64,000 nucleotides of DNA from Endomychus coccineus (Eukaryota > Arthropoda > Insecta > Coleoptera > Endomychidae): positions 164,522,388-164,586,387 of the forward strand of contig OY294068.1 of assembly GCA_958510875.1 (NCBI GenBank). Reading direction: 5' to 3'. The notes beneath the pieces were generated by a model. It had not been told where the DNA came from. It ran no database searches and saw only the letters and a program-made list of their open reading frames with translations. The translations under genes were made by a program, and so were the position numbers. Positions 22,346 through 31,464 of this stretch are shown here, piece after piece. How positions within the stretch are numbered: the first letter of the stretch is position 1; every line of letters begins with the position of its first letter.

Positions 22346-22882
22346 AATAATGTTAATATTCTAACTAAGCAAACCAATTATTATAAAAGATCTATTTTGG
22401 AGATGATTCACATAAAACGTGACTCTAAGTCTGTAAATCATAGGACAGACACTCAAAATCTAAGTCATATCTATACAAATTTGATCAAATAATTTCAATT
22501 TCTCTTGCAAATTCCTACATGCCTCGTTATAATGTAATTGTATATATTAGGTAAAATGTCTAGTATACCTCCTGTCACGAAAGAACCTTTTTGTTTAGAT
22601 CATAAATTCAACATCTGGTTTAAAAGTTGTATACTAAAACTTGAATTATATTTGCCTCGTCTCAGTCGATCACTTACTGTGTTGACATGTGTACGCTTTT
22701 GTTAAGAATTCTTCTCTGCAGTGGATTCTTGATAATTTTACTATGGCATTGAGGATTACAATTTCGTTTAATCGTGTCCCTTTCGTTTCGGCGACGTGGG
22801 CATTTTAATTGAAATTGGTGCGATTTGGACGCTTTGTGTAATACAATTAGTTTAAGTAATCAAAATTTTTTAGACATAATAA

Positions 22883-22924
22883 GTCTTCTGATGATGGTCG
22901 TGAGACCGAAACGTACGTAAAGAC
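22883..22924 (+). ncRNA. Hammerhead ribozyme, right copy of P3
   Basis: Stem I is GTCTT (22883-22887) with AAGAC (22920-22924). The core is CUGAUGA, stem II is GGTC-GTGA-GACC, then GAA, and stem III is ACG/CGU closed by a UA loop, with A at the cleavage position. An extra U precedes stem II. Every conserved residue of the minimal PLE-type hammerhead is present. Confidence 0.9.
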
Positions 22925-23020
22925 AAAAAATTTTAAAACAGAGTGTTAATGTGACCTATTTCCCGAGAATTTTTATATATAATTATCCGTTATCTAACAG
23001 AAATCTACAAAAACCCAAAG

Positions 23021-23275
23021 ATGTTCAAGTTCGTATTATTATCAGCTCTTGTGGCGATCATTGCAGCTAAACCACAAGTTTCAATAGTTCATTCTCGGGT
23101 TTTGGCTGATGCTCCATTAATAGCTGCTCATTCTCCATATGTTGCTCCTTGGGAAGTACCATCCCCTATCGCTTACACCGGAGTGTACCCAGGACATCTT
23201 GGATACGGAGAAGATTTAGGTTATGCTGGCCATTTAGGATACGCTGGATATCTAGGTTACGGTGACTACTGGTGA
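23021..23275 (+). CDS. Secreted GYAG cuticular-like protein, 84 aa, paralogue of 2195-2674
   Basis: The signal peptide MFKFVLLSALVAIIAA differs from the paralogue by a few conservative changes. The mature chain shares the S(P)(I/L)AY.GV..G.LG motif, has only two GYAG units and ends GYGDYW. It is half the length of the paralogue because the GYAG tract is short. The frame is intact. Immediately upstream is the right end of the PLE pair; 'atccgttatctaacagaaatc' at 22985-23005 aligns with the 5' leader of the paralogue (ATCAGTTAGCAAACAGATATC). The insertion therefore hit the initiator/5' UTR. Whether the gene is still expressed depends on splicing across, or a cryptic promoter in, the PLE (a TATATAA stands at 22975). 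No clear AATAAA follows; AATATA is at ~23322. Confidence 0.8.
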   Translation: MFKFVLLSALVAIIAAKPQVSIVHSRVLADAPLIAAHSPYVAPWEVPSPIAYTGVYPGHLGYGEDLGYAGHLGYAGYLGYGDYW

Positions 23276-23559
23276 AGAAAATTTCTTCATATTTGTAATA
23301 GCTGCTATGTATGATATTTATTGAATATATGATGTGACTCTTCACCATATCAGTTTTATTGATTTACACATTATAACCAGATGACTCTTTGCCATGAGTA
23401 AGACCAATGTTTTGGTTCAAATAATCACGTGGTGATCTCAGATAGTCGTAAGAAGTTGATTGATATGAATGAGAGTTATTGGTATCTGTCTAGTACATTA
23501 TCATGAATGCGCGAGAGTTGTTAAAGAATAGAAATAAAAAATTCATTTTTATAGCCATA

Positions 23560-24130
23560 GTCTCTAGCTCGGAATACACCCCCCAGCGTGGTAAGGAAGT
23601 AAGATTTCGTAAGGTCCTCAAACTAGGCATTTGTTACGGCCATGATCTCCTCGTTCGACATGAGTCTTCTTCCATCAAACCATTCCTTCATGTTCGGAAA
23701 CAAGTTAAGAAGGGTCAAATTAGTGAATACATGCGGCAAACATCTAAAGCTTAATTCATTCATTCTTGCCAACGAAAATGCATTGTCTTGATTGAAGAGC
23801 TTTTTTGGCAATATGGACGTTTTTCCCTCATTTTTCCATTCAACTGATCCAATAACGACACATTAACTCCTTTCATCGTTCTCCCTCTATCCAAGTAGTC
23901 AATATGGATGATTTCGCGTGTATCTCGTCACTTTATTTCACTGTATTCGCCTTCTGTGGAGATGGATCGCCTCCAATATCCCAGTGTTCCAACTGTTCTC
24001 CTTCCCTTGACTAGTAGTGGTGGGTGTACCCATATATCAACAACGCAGAAACTCGTCAGGATTGCGACAAACAACGCCAAAGCAGATAGTTGATCGACCA
24101 CACAATTGCGACACCCACCCATATTGCCGA
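23560..24130 (-). pseudogene. Relic of a second, diverged mariner
   Basis: The minus strand reads IHIDYLDRGRTMKGVNVSLL (~23900-23850), KKLFNQDNA (~23810) and LFPNMKEWFDGRRLMSNEE (~23690-23630), matching the catalytic half of mariner transposases but not the family of copies a-d. A DIWVHPPL-like motif at ~24040 would be the first Asp region. It is frameshifted and its ends were not found. Confidence 0.55.
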
Positions 24131-24552
24131 TGTCTTTCCCATACCAAATTTGATTTGGATTGAAACTTTTTTAGATATTTTTCTTATTTACTTAGTTTCC
24201 ATCCACCATTTAAATACCTGGTACTCCTTTTTTTCATGGGACGGTAGCATATTCAAGGAAACCGTTTTTCTTCCTCCAGAATATCTTGGGGAACTTTATC
24301 TTCTTTTTCGAACTTCATGATTGCAAATGTTCATGAGACTCTTTGGGAGTTTGTTTATTCATCATAAACGAAATAAACTTTAGTAATGCCTCATATACTC
24401 TGATTATAGTATTTATATTATGACATATTGACATATTTACAGAAGAAAATATAATAATGGAATTGATGTAAAACGTAGTAAAAGGTTGTAGAAAAAATCA
24501 CATGTATTACTCTAGAGCAAAGTGCCATTTCCTCCTTTGCATTTTGATTTAA
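24131..24552. other. Unannotated flank
   Basis: No recognisable gene. The TAA target duplication of the next element lies at 24550-24552. Confidence 0.4.
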
Positions 24553-24566
24553 TAGTCCGGGCATTC

Positions 24567-26741
24567 TAGTCGGGTCAATCTAGACCAAAAAATGAGAGTG
24601 AAGGTACATAAAATCCCAACAAGCTGAAAATTAGTAAAATTGTTCAAAACAAAATTATAAATAATATTTAAGAGTTCCGCATCATTATGTATGAAAAAAA
24701 TTTTATTCAAGGTCAAAGGTCAAAAAAATGAATTTTTCGCGATTTTCAGCAAAACGATAAGTTTTATCATAAAAGTACCGCGGACAAAAATTGTAGATCA
24801 TAAAATTATCTATAAAAAATGTATCAATACTTGTTTTCCTACGAGCCACCGTTTCTGAGATATAACGATTCAAAAAGTTATAAAAGTTGTTATCGTCATA
24901 ATATGCATGAGTACGCCACGTGTATATATATATCTCTAGAGTTGTTATATATTATATATTATAATATATATACACCGCCTTGTGTGGGATAGCGATGAAA
25001 CATTCAACGTTATCTTAGATAAATACGTTCAATATGTACGTCGACATTTTGGTTCCAGAGTTACTGTCGTATTTGATGGCTATGATGATTGCACGAGAAA
25101 TATCAAAGCTGCAGAACAACGTCGTCGAACTTTAGCAACATCTTCATCTTCTGATATTTTATTTGATGAACTTATGACAGTTCCAACCAGTCAACAGAAA
25201 TTTCTTACAAATACTCACAACAAGTCTCGGTTCATTTCAATGTTGAAAGAAAAGTTTACTGCTGAAAATATATTGGTAAAACAAGCTAAAAATGATGCTG
25301 ATGTATTGATTATTGAAACAGCAATAGAGCAATTCAATTTGACAAATACAACTATTGTTGTTGGTGAAGATGTAGACTTACTCGTATTACTCACTGCTCG
25401 AACGCCCACTGAAAAAACTATTTTTTTCTTAAAACCAGGAAAAGATCAACGTCAATCAGATATATATTCATCAAAAAGTTTATCTACTTTTGTGAAGTGT
25501 CAAAATCATGTACTATTTTTACACGCAATAACTGGCTGTGATACGACATCTTCATTTTACAGGAAGGGTAAAACAGCAGTTTTCAAAATGTTTGAAAAAC
25601 AAGATTTAGTTCAATGTGCTGAAATTTTTAAAAAGAGTAATTCAACTCAACAAGAAGTTATCACCAACGGCATCCGCTTTCTTCATTCTATGTACGGAGC
25701 TCCTAAAAAAACTACATGTTTAGATAAGCATCGATATTTCGTTAAAAATACTAAAAATAAAAAACAAGTTCAATTAGCTTGTCTTCCTCCAACCTCAGTT
25801 GCTCATCAACATCTTTTTCGGGTATATTACCAAGTTCAAGTATGGCTTGGTTATCAGCTAGACCCTACAGACTGGGGTTGGAAGTTGGTCAACAATATAT
25901 TAGAGCCAGTTCAAACTTTACTCCCACCTGAGCCGGAAAAACTGCTGAACACAATTTTTTGCAACTGCAAAAAGGGATGCAGTGCTAAATGTGGTTGCAA
26001 AAAAGTCGGGAATGTTTTGTTCTCTGGCATGCACAAATTGTCAAGGCCGGTCGTGCTCTAATGTTGAATCACAAACAATGGAGGATTCGTTTGATTCCGA
26101 CGAAGTGTCATGAGATACATCGCTATTGACGCAATTTACTTGCATCCAAAATGAAGATGAAGAAGAAGCAGGAGAAGAAGAAGTAGAACAAGAAGAAGAT
26201 CAAGAAGAAGAACAAGAAGAATTTGAAACTTACGAATCAGACGAATGAACTTCACCACTTTTTTTTAAATTTACATCGCTTTTATCTTTTCCAATCTTTG
26301 AAAATTTCCGTTATTTTGCAATAGTTTCACATTAAACAGGATCACAACTGACCCGTGGAGTAGGCCTACTGGGGAAACTTCGTTAAAAAAACCGCGCTAA
26401 GTACACTACCTCATAGGTGGCGTGAAAACGTGTGCATATTATGACGATAAAAACTTTTTGAATCGTTATATCTCAGAAACGATGGCTCGTAGGAAAAAAA
26501 GTATTGATACATTTTTTATAGATAATTTAATGATCTACAAGGTACTTTTATGATAAAACTCACCCTTTTGCTGAAAATCGCGAAAAACTCATTTTCTTGA
26601 CCTTTGACCTAGAATAAAATTTTTACCATAAACGGGAATGATGAGAAACTTTTAAATATTATTTATAATTATGTTTTGAACAATTTTACTGATTTTCACT
26701 ATGATTTTATGCACCTTTGAATGTCTAAATTGACCGGACTA
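24567..26741 (+). mobile_element. TAGT-family element A carrying an XPG/CXC gene
   Basis: The termini TAGTCGGGTCAATCTAGA (24567) and the inverse of TAGTCCGGTCAATTTAGA (to 26741) are flanked by TTC (24564-24566, 26742-26744). Imperfect inverted repeats of ~370 bp run inward to ~24920 and from ~26400. They include 'tataacgattcaaaaagtt' and 'gaaaatcgcgaaaa' type blocks. Between them lies the nuclease/CXC gene. At 2175 bp it is the only member here with coding capacity. Confidence 0.85.
24982..26248 (+). pseudogene. XPG/FEN1-like nuclease plus CXC-domain protein of element A
   Basis: The first 340 codons are open. VTVVFDGYDD (residues ~27-36) and EQRRRTL resemble the XPG N-region. KNDADVLIIETAIEQ (~105-119) and VVGEDVDLLVLL (~128-139) resemble the acidic XPG-I motif. 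FLHAITGCDTTSSF (~180-193) resembles the following helix-hairpin region. LPPTSVAHQHLFRVYYQVQ and DPTDWGWK precede a cysteine-rich CXC segment: CNCKKGCSAKCGCKK, then one extra A at 26011-26012 shifts the frame, after which MFCSLACTNCQGRSCSN follows. After a TGA (26111-26113) the same frame continues to an acidic tail EEE..ESDE ending at 26248. The N-terminus appears truncated by AT-rich DNA. Academ-type transposons are known to encode an XPG nuclease with a zinc finger and also have 3-4 bp target duplications; a link is my inference. A second copy lies at 63470-63926. Confidence 0.75.
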
Positions 26742-27751
26742 TTCAAGGAGGAAAATCGATGATGTTTGTCCTAATTTCGGCAAGTTCTAATGTAGATCTA
26801 TTCTTATGTATTTTGACGTGCTGAACACGATGGTGTAGTTTAAATTTTCTGGACCCAAAATATGCCCATTTGCGTTTTGAGAAAGAACTATGAGCTGTAT
26901 GAAAAAAAGTGTGTAACAAAAGTTATTGGAAAAATTAATACGCGATCCATGACTTCAGTCCAAAGACGATTTGAGGTCGTGGGCCCAAGGTAGGGCCTAT
27001 TAAGTGTGTTTTCTAGCACACTGACAAATTGAGTACATGTCAGAGAGTTTCTGTTTTTTTCATATTCTGTTTCAGAGAAAAGATTTCCCTTGTATTTGGC
27101 TTTTGGTAGTTTGACCTACATAATTTTCTGGCATGAGAATCGGCCATCTTGAAAAATCAGTACTTTACGAATTTCAGACGAAATTCAAATTCGTTCGAAG
27201 GATTTCATTATTCTGCACTGAATATCCAAAATTCATTTTGGTCTAAAGATATAACTTTGGCGCCATTTTGAATATTTTGGACCACCGAAAAATTCAAATT
27301 TTTTGAGGTTAAAAATTTTTCGAGAGACTCAAATTCTAGGTTCTATCAGAGGTTTTCATTACGAGTATTTTGAGTCTGAGCGGATCGATTTTGGTTGAGT
27401 AGATGTGGAGCTATCCTAATAAACGTGGACATTTTTGGGGCCAAAAAACGGCCATAGTTTTTTGAGCACAGGGTTAATCCAAATGAAAACTACACCATTG
27501 TGTTCAGCGGATCAAAGTATATAATAATAGACCAAAATTTGAACTTGCCGGAATTCGGACAAATTCCTTAAATGCCTGGACTATAACTTCCGCCGGAGGA
27601 AATGATGCACTTTGCTATCTTGTTATACAAATAGCTATTTCCCCTCCCGGGACTGAAGTGTCACTTTCGCTCTCTAGGGATTAAATATAAATTCAATCCC
27701 TAGCGAGCAAAAAGTGATACTTGAATTTTGTATGTTCTTTAGGTAGCAATA

Positions 27752-29029
27752 TAGTGGCTTCTGTGAGTCGGAAAAATATGAAAATATTTCAGAGCCTAAC
27801 GAGACTCTATACCTCCCCCCCCCCCCCGTTTTCGAGGATGCTGAACACGATGGTGGTGGTTTAAACTCTTCCTGAGTTGACCGTCACCCCGAAACGGCCA
27901 AAAACAACCCCCAAAAAGGGTGAAACGCGGATATACCGACATATTCTGAGAAAAATCGCGTCACCTCCCGTTTTCGAGGATGCTGAAGACGATGCCGGTA
28001 CTTTGGAATGTCTCCGAGTCACTCCCACCCTTTAAACGGCAAAAAACAACCCCCAAAAAGGGTGTAACTCGAATATACCGACATATTCCGAGAAAAATCG
28101 CGTCACTTCCCGTTTTCGAGTGTGCTGAACACGATGGTGATTCTGGATCTTCTCCCCGAAGCAAACTAACCGCTGAAAAGGACTACAACTACCCCTTTGA
28201 TACCCTGAATTTATGAAGTGGATAAGAGAAATCCGATAAGAGGAAATGTATAACAAATCATTGAATACACACCGGATGATGTTTCCACATTTGTTGACTG
28301 ACTGTTCACCCTGAAAAATAGGCGTATACATCGTATCTGGCTAGGTTATTTGGTGGTTTTCAGGTGAGAAAATCTCCTTTATGGAATCAGTGGTACAATT
28401 TTACATATTTTATTTTATTAAATCATAAACATTTTTACGCATATAACTACATCTCCACTATATATCCATATAAAACATCATTATTGACGCATACAATTAC
28501 ATTCATTATAGGTAAATATAAAACATCGTTATAAAATCCATTTTCATTAAAAAAATGATCCGCTTAATATAATCTACGTCACTTACAAGTGGAATTACAG
28601 GGTTTCACCTCTTTCGGGGGTTGTTTTTTGCCGTTTAAAATTTCAAAGTACCGGCATCGTGTTCAGCATCATCGAAAACGGGAGGTGACGCGGTTTTTCT
28701 CGGAATATGTCGGTATATCCGAGTTTCACCCCTTTCGGAGGTTGTTTTTTGCCATTTAAAGGGTGGGGTTGACTCGAAGAAATTCCAAAGTACCGGCATC
28801 GTGTTCAGCATCCTCGAAAACGGGAGGTGACGCGGTTTTTCTCGGAATATGTCGGTATATCCGAGTTTCACCCTTTTTGGGGGATGTTTTTGGCCGTTTG
28901 GGGGTGACGGTCAACTCAGAAAGAGTTTAAACCACCGCCATCGTGTTCAGCATCCTCGAAAACGGAGGGGGGACAGAGTCTCGTTAGGCTCTGAAATATT
29001 TGCTTTTTTCCGACTCACAGAAGCCACTA
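27752..29029. mobile_element. TAGT-family element C with inverted subterminal arrays
   Basis: The ends are TAGTGGCTTCTGTGAGTCGG at 27752 and its exact complement ending 29029, with ATA target duplications (27749-27751, 29030-29032). Arms of ~400 bp consist of a ~50-bp end, a C/G tract (27818-27829) and about two copies of a ~165-bp unit. The centre (28150-28600) is AT-rich and non-coding. No transposase is present. Confidence 0.9.
27820..28985. repeat. Inverted ~165-bp subterminal repeats with GCTGAACACGAT motif
   Basis: Units begin near 27830, 27975 and 28110 on the plus strand and again, inverted, between 28600 and 28985. Each holds 'tcgaggatgctgaacacgat', a 'ttaaacggcaaaaaacaac' block and 'ataccgacatattc'. 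The GCTGAACACGAT motif also occurs subterminally in elements B and D. Mirror ORFs over these units are repeat shadows. Confidence 0.85.
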
Positions 29030-29282
29030 ATAGGATCTGGTGAAAAGCTCCATCACTTTGACAGAACTCTGAATAACAGTGAAAATCAATATTGTGAAGA
29101 TGTAATCATTCATATCGTATTATGCGTGAGGTGACTGAATAGTGAACAACATATGTCTCTGAGTCATCAATTGCTTGAAAATTCATGTAAATTTTACATA
29201 AATAGGTTTGTAAAGTTATGATTGGATGTAAGAGAATCAGAAACAAATGAATATTATGTGATATATTCATTTATCTCATGTT

Positions 29283-29570
29283 GGCTTTCGCCAAATAACA
29301 ATGATAAGGTCTTTCTAGTCCAGCTCAATCGGTAACGTCACAAACTTATAGTTCCAGACAGCTTTTTCATTTTCGCTGTTCTCATTTTTGGAGTAGTCTT
29401 CTCGAGTAGACGTCCCATCGGATGTACGACTACGTTCAACTCATTCACCCAATTGTAAATAGCCTTAAAAGCTGGTGCAGATTCACTTTGAATTTTATCC
29501 AACTCTGCTTTTTTTTCTTTCGGTGTTTAGCATTTCAAACAAAAGTATTTAATCACTGCCCGAAACTGTC
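29283..29570 (-). pseudogene. Mariner helix-turn-helix N-terminus, third family
   Basis: The minus strand reads AVIKYFCLKC*TPKEKKAEL, KIQSESAPAFKAIYNWVNEL and MGRLLEKTTPKMRTAKMKKL, the usual N-terminal DNA-binding region of mariner transposases (ESAPS..TIK.W and GRP.E.TTPE motifs). There is one stop in ~75 codons. The catalytic half is absent, so this is a truncated relic unrelated to copies a-d. Confidence 0.55.
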
Positions 29571-29735
29571 CACTGGAGGATAATCTAGCCAGAATATGCT
29601 TAGAAGAAGATACATTATGCAGACTGTGCGACTAGGACGATGAGTCCTTAGTACCTATTATTGTTCCAATATCCAGATGTCCCCAATGAAACAGCGCTTT
29701 CGAAGTCAAACGGATACTGGACTTCTTCAATGAGG

Positions 29736-30679
29736 CAAATTGAAGGAACTGAAATCGAACACTTTTTGATCATCGCAAATGGTCCAAAAAAAATTGTAAA
29801 AATCGCCAAAACCGGTTTTTCGCGTCGGACATCGTCGAATTGAGTTGAAAGGAAAGAGCTTTAGATAAGATTATGCGCAGTAAGAAGACGGAAAAAATAA
29901 GTTTGGATGAATCCGATTGGTTCAGCGGTGACTCCGCAAATTGCAAACCATCAATTTAGCTCGAAATTTCAAAATTTCATAACTCTCGTTTTTTTGGAAA
30001 TTAAGAGCTGAAATTTTGATGGGTTATAGCTTTTGTGCCCCTCAAGTACTGAACAGAATTTCAGCAAGATCGAATGTACACTTCTTGCAAACCTTAACGC
30101 AAAAAAGGCACTTTTGTAAAATGGCCCTAAAAAAGTTGTGGTGTTGTAACGCGCTATTTTTTACGGGCTCATCTTCTTCATTAGTTAATGAACAATTTAT
30201 CAAATTTCCAACTTCTTACCTTCCGTAAAAGTTGCTTAAACAATTATTTTAAATAATGGTATTTCGAGGGCTTGGCTGTGCGTTGCGCGTGGAAGGGAGA
30301 GCCGCCGCGCTAGGCTCGTGAAAACAACAATATCTCGGGTACCCTTGCTCGAAAATCGATGTTTCTTCTTAAATCGGTACTAACATTCAATAATATTAAG
30401 ATTGCGCGTATTCTCAAACTTCTAGTAATGTCGGAAGTACTCTAAATAATAGATAGTAATAATAAATAGATCGAATAGCGCAATGTATTTTTTCGGGTTC
30501 ATCCGTAGCTCATTTGTACCGTCTTTTTACGGCGCGGCGCATAAGCTTATTGAAAGCTTTCTCCCTTTTTACTCGAACCGACAATGTCCGACGCGAAAAA
30601 TCGGTCTTGACCGTTTTTACAATTTTTTTTGGACTATTTGCGATGATCAAAAGTGGTCGATTTTAGTTCCTTCAATTTG
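29736..30679. mobile_element. TIR element with CAAATTGAAGGAACT ends
   Basis: Left 29736-29835 and right ~30585-30679 are inverted copies of ~95 bp, sharing 'tttttgatcatcgcaaatgg' and 'ttgtaaaaa.cg' text. The interior includes an unusually GC-rich 60 bp near 30270-30330. No coding region is seen and the superfamily is unknown. Confidence 0.65.
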
Positions 30680-30749
30680 TATCATAATTATCTACTTAAA
30701 GCACATTTTTCACCGAACTCAGAACTAAAAACTCCAAAAAGCTAATTCT

Positions 30750-30835
30750 ATCACACTAAAAAGGCCTATCAGGCCGCTGTGCTTCGAAGCCTACCGGGAA
30801 TACCCCAAAAGGCAATAATAATAACAACCAGATTC
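30750..30835 (-). repeat. Possible non-LTR 3' tail
   Basis: On the minus strand 'cccggtaggcttcgaagcac' is preceded by a (TTATTATTA)-type tract, the kind of 3' end seen in CR1-like elements. No coding part is attached. From 30836 to 31216 only the presumed promoter region of the next gene remains, without a clear TATA box. Confidence 0.3.
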
Positions 30836-31216
30836 GGTTAGATGATTTTGCAGCGAACAAAACTATTCAACATCAACATTACTCCTAAATGACAAGGTGG
30901 TCCCCAGACATCTCCTCAAATTTTAGGCCGCTGAGTATAATTTTCTAGTGGAATATCTATATCCACACTACTACACAGCTAAAAGATGGGAACGTCTAAA
31001 ATTATTCATACTACGCAAATATTGAATTAGTTTTATTTATAGTTTACAAGTAACATAATTACCAATATAAATTTAAATATGCTTACATTTTCATTGCATT
31101 TGAACAATTTGTGCATAGGCAAGCCTTTTTGAAATATTATACATTTACATTTCGATGTTAATAGAATAACCTGCATAACCCGTACTTTTCGTATTCTTCC
31201 AAACATAATCTACAGA

Positions 31217-31283
31217 ATGAGGGAATACATCGTTGTGTTGTTCATATTGTGTTTTTATCAAGTGAATACTTTATTTGATAATG
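31217..31283 (+). CDS. Exon 1 of the 3D-domain gene: signal peptide
   Basis: ATG at 31217 encodes MREYIVVLFILCFYQVNTLF then DN plus one base of the next codon. The hydrophobic core (residues 5-14) is a signal peptide. The donor is ATG|GTAAGTT at 31284, a consensus site. The split codon completes as GAA with exon 2. Confidence 0.65.
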
Positions 31284-31464
31284 GTAAGTTAAAGAACACA
31301 TTCTCCTTTAAATTTCTGCGGCAGTTAATGCGATCGCATTTGAGCAGCAGTGCACATATTATTTAATTGCGCCGCAATATGCTGCACACCATTATTTAGA
31401 ATATCAGGGTTTTCATACATTGTTGGAAGTCTCAAGTTAGCTTCGAATTCTCGCTTTCAATATT

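Larger units (their letters stand above)
19389..22984. mobile_element. Head-to-head inverted pair of Penelope-like elements (P3)
   Basis: The left copy (-) and right copy (+) form near-identical inverted arms of ~1.5 kb (19389-~20878 and ~21471-22984) around a 590-bp spacer, which is the extra 5' RT sequence of the left copy. Both outer ends finish in 'gtgttaatgtgacctatttc' plus 'ccgagaatttttatata'. The arms share the same hammerhead, GIY-YIG and RT text, which implies one recent event. The left copy has a 17-bp deletion near 20830; the right copy has a single nonsense change at 21911-21913. Confidence 0.85.
24553..27583. mobile_element. TAGT-family element B, host of nested element A
   Basis: The ends are TAGTCCGGGCATT at 24553 and its complement AATGCCTGGACTA ending at 27583, with a 3-bp target duplication TAA on both sides (24550-24552, 27584-27586). 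Removing element A and one TTC rejoins the left terminal repeat as TAGTCCGGGCATTCAAGGA.., matching the right end (TAGTCCAGGCATTTAAGGA..). Subterminal text includes 'gctgaacacgatggtgtag' near 26820 and inverted near 27510. No coding region of its own is seen. About 840 bp without A. Confidence 0.85.

Noticed and set aside
26150..26245. GAA/GAAGAA-rich tract as a simple microsatellite
   Set aside because: It is in frame with the XPG/CXC protein and matches the acidic tail of the second copy, so it is treated as former coding sequence.
27818..27831. Poly-C run as a G-quadruplex or regulatory site
   Set aside because: It occurs at the equivalent place in both arms of element C and is most simply a homopolymer expansion within the repeat.
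27961..29043. Several mirror-image ORFs of 64-99 codons
   Set aside because: They lie in the two inverted arms of element C and repeat each other; they are palindrome shadows.
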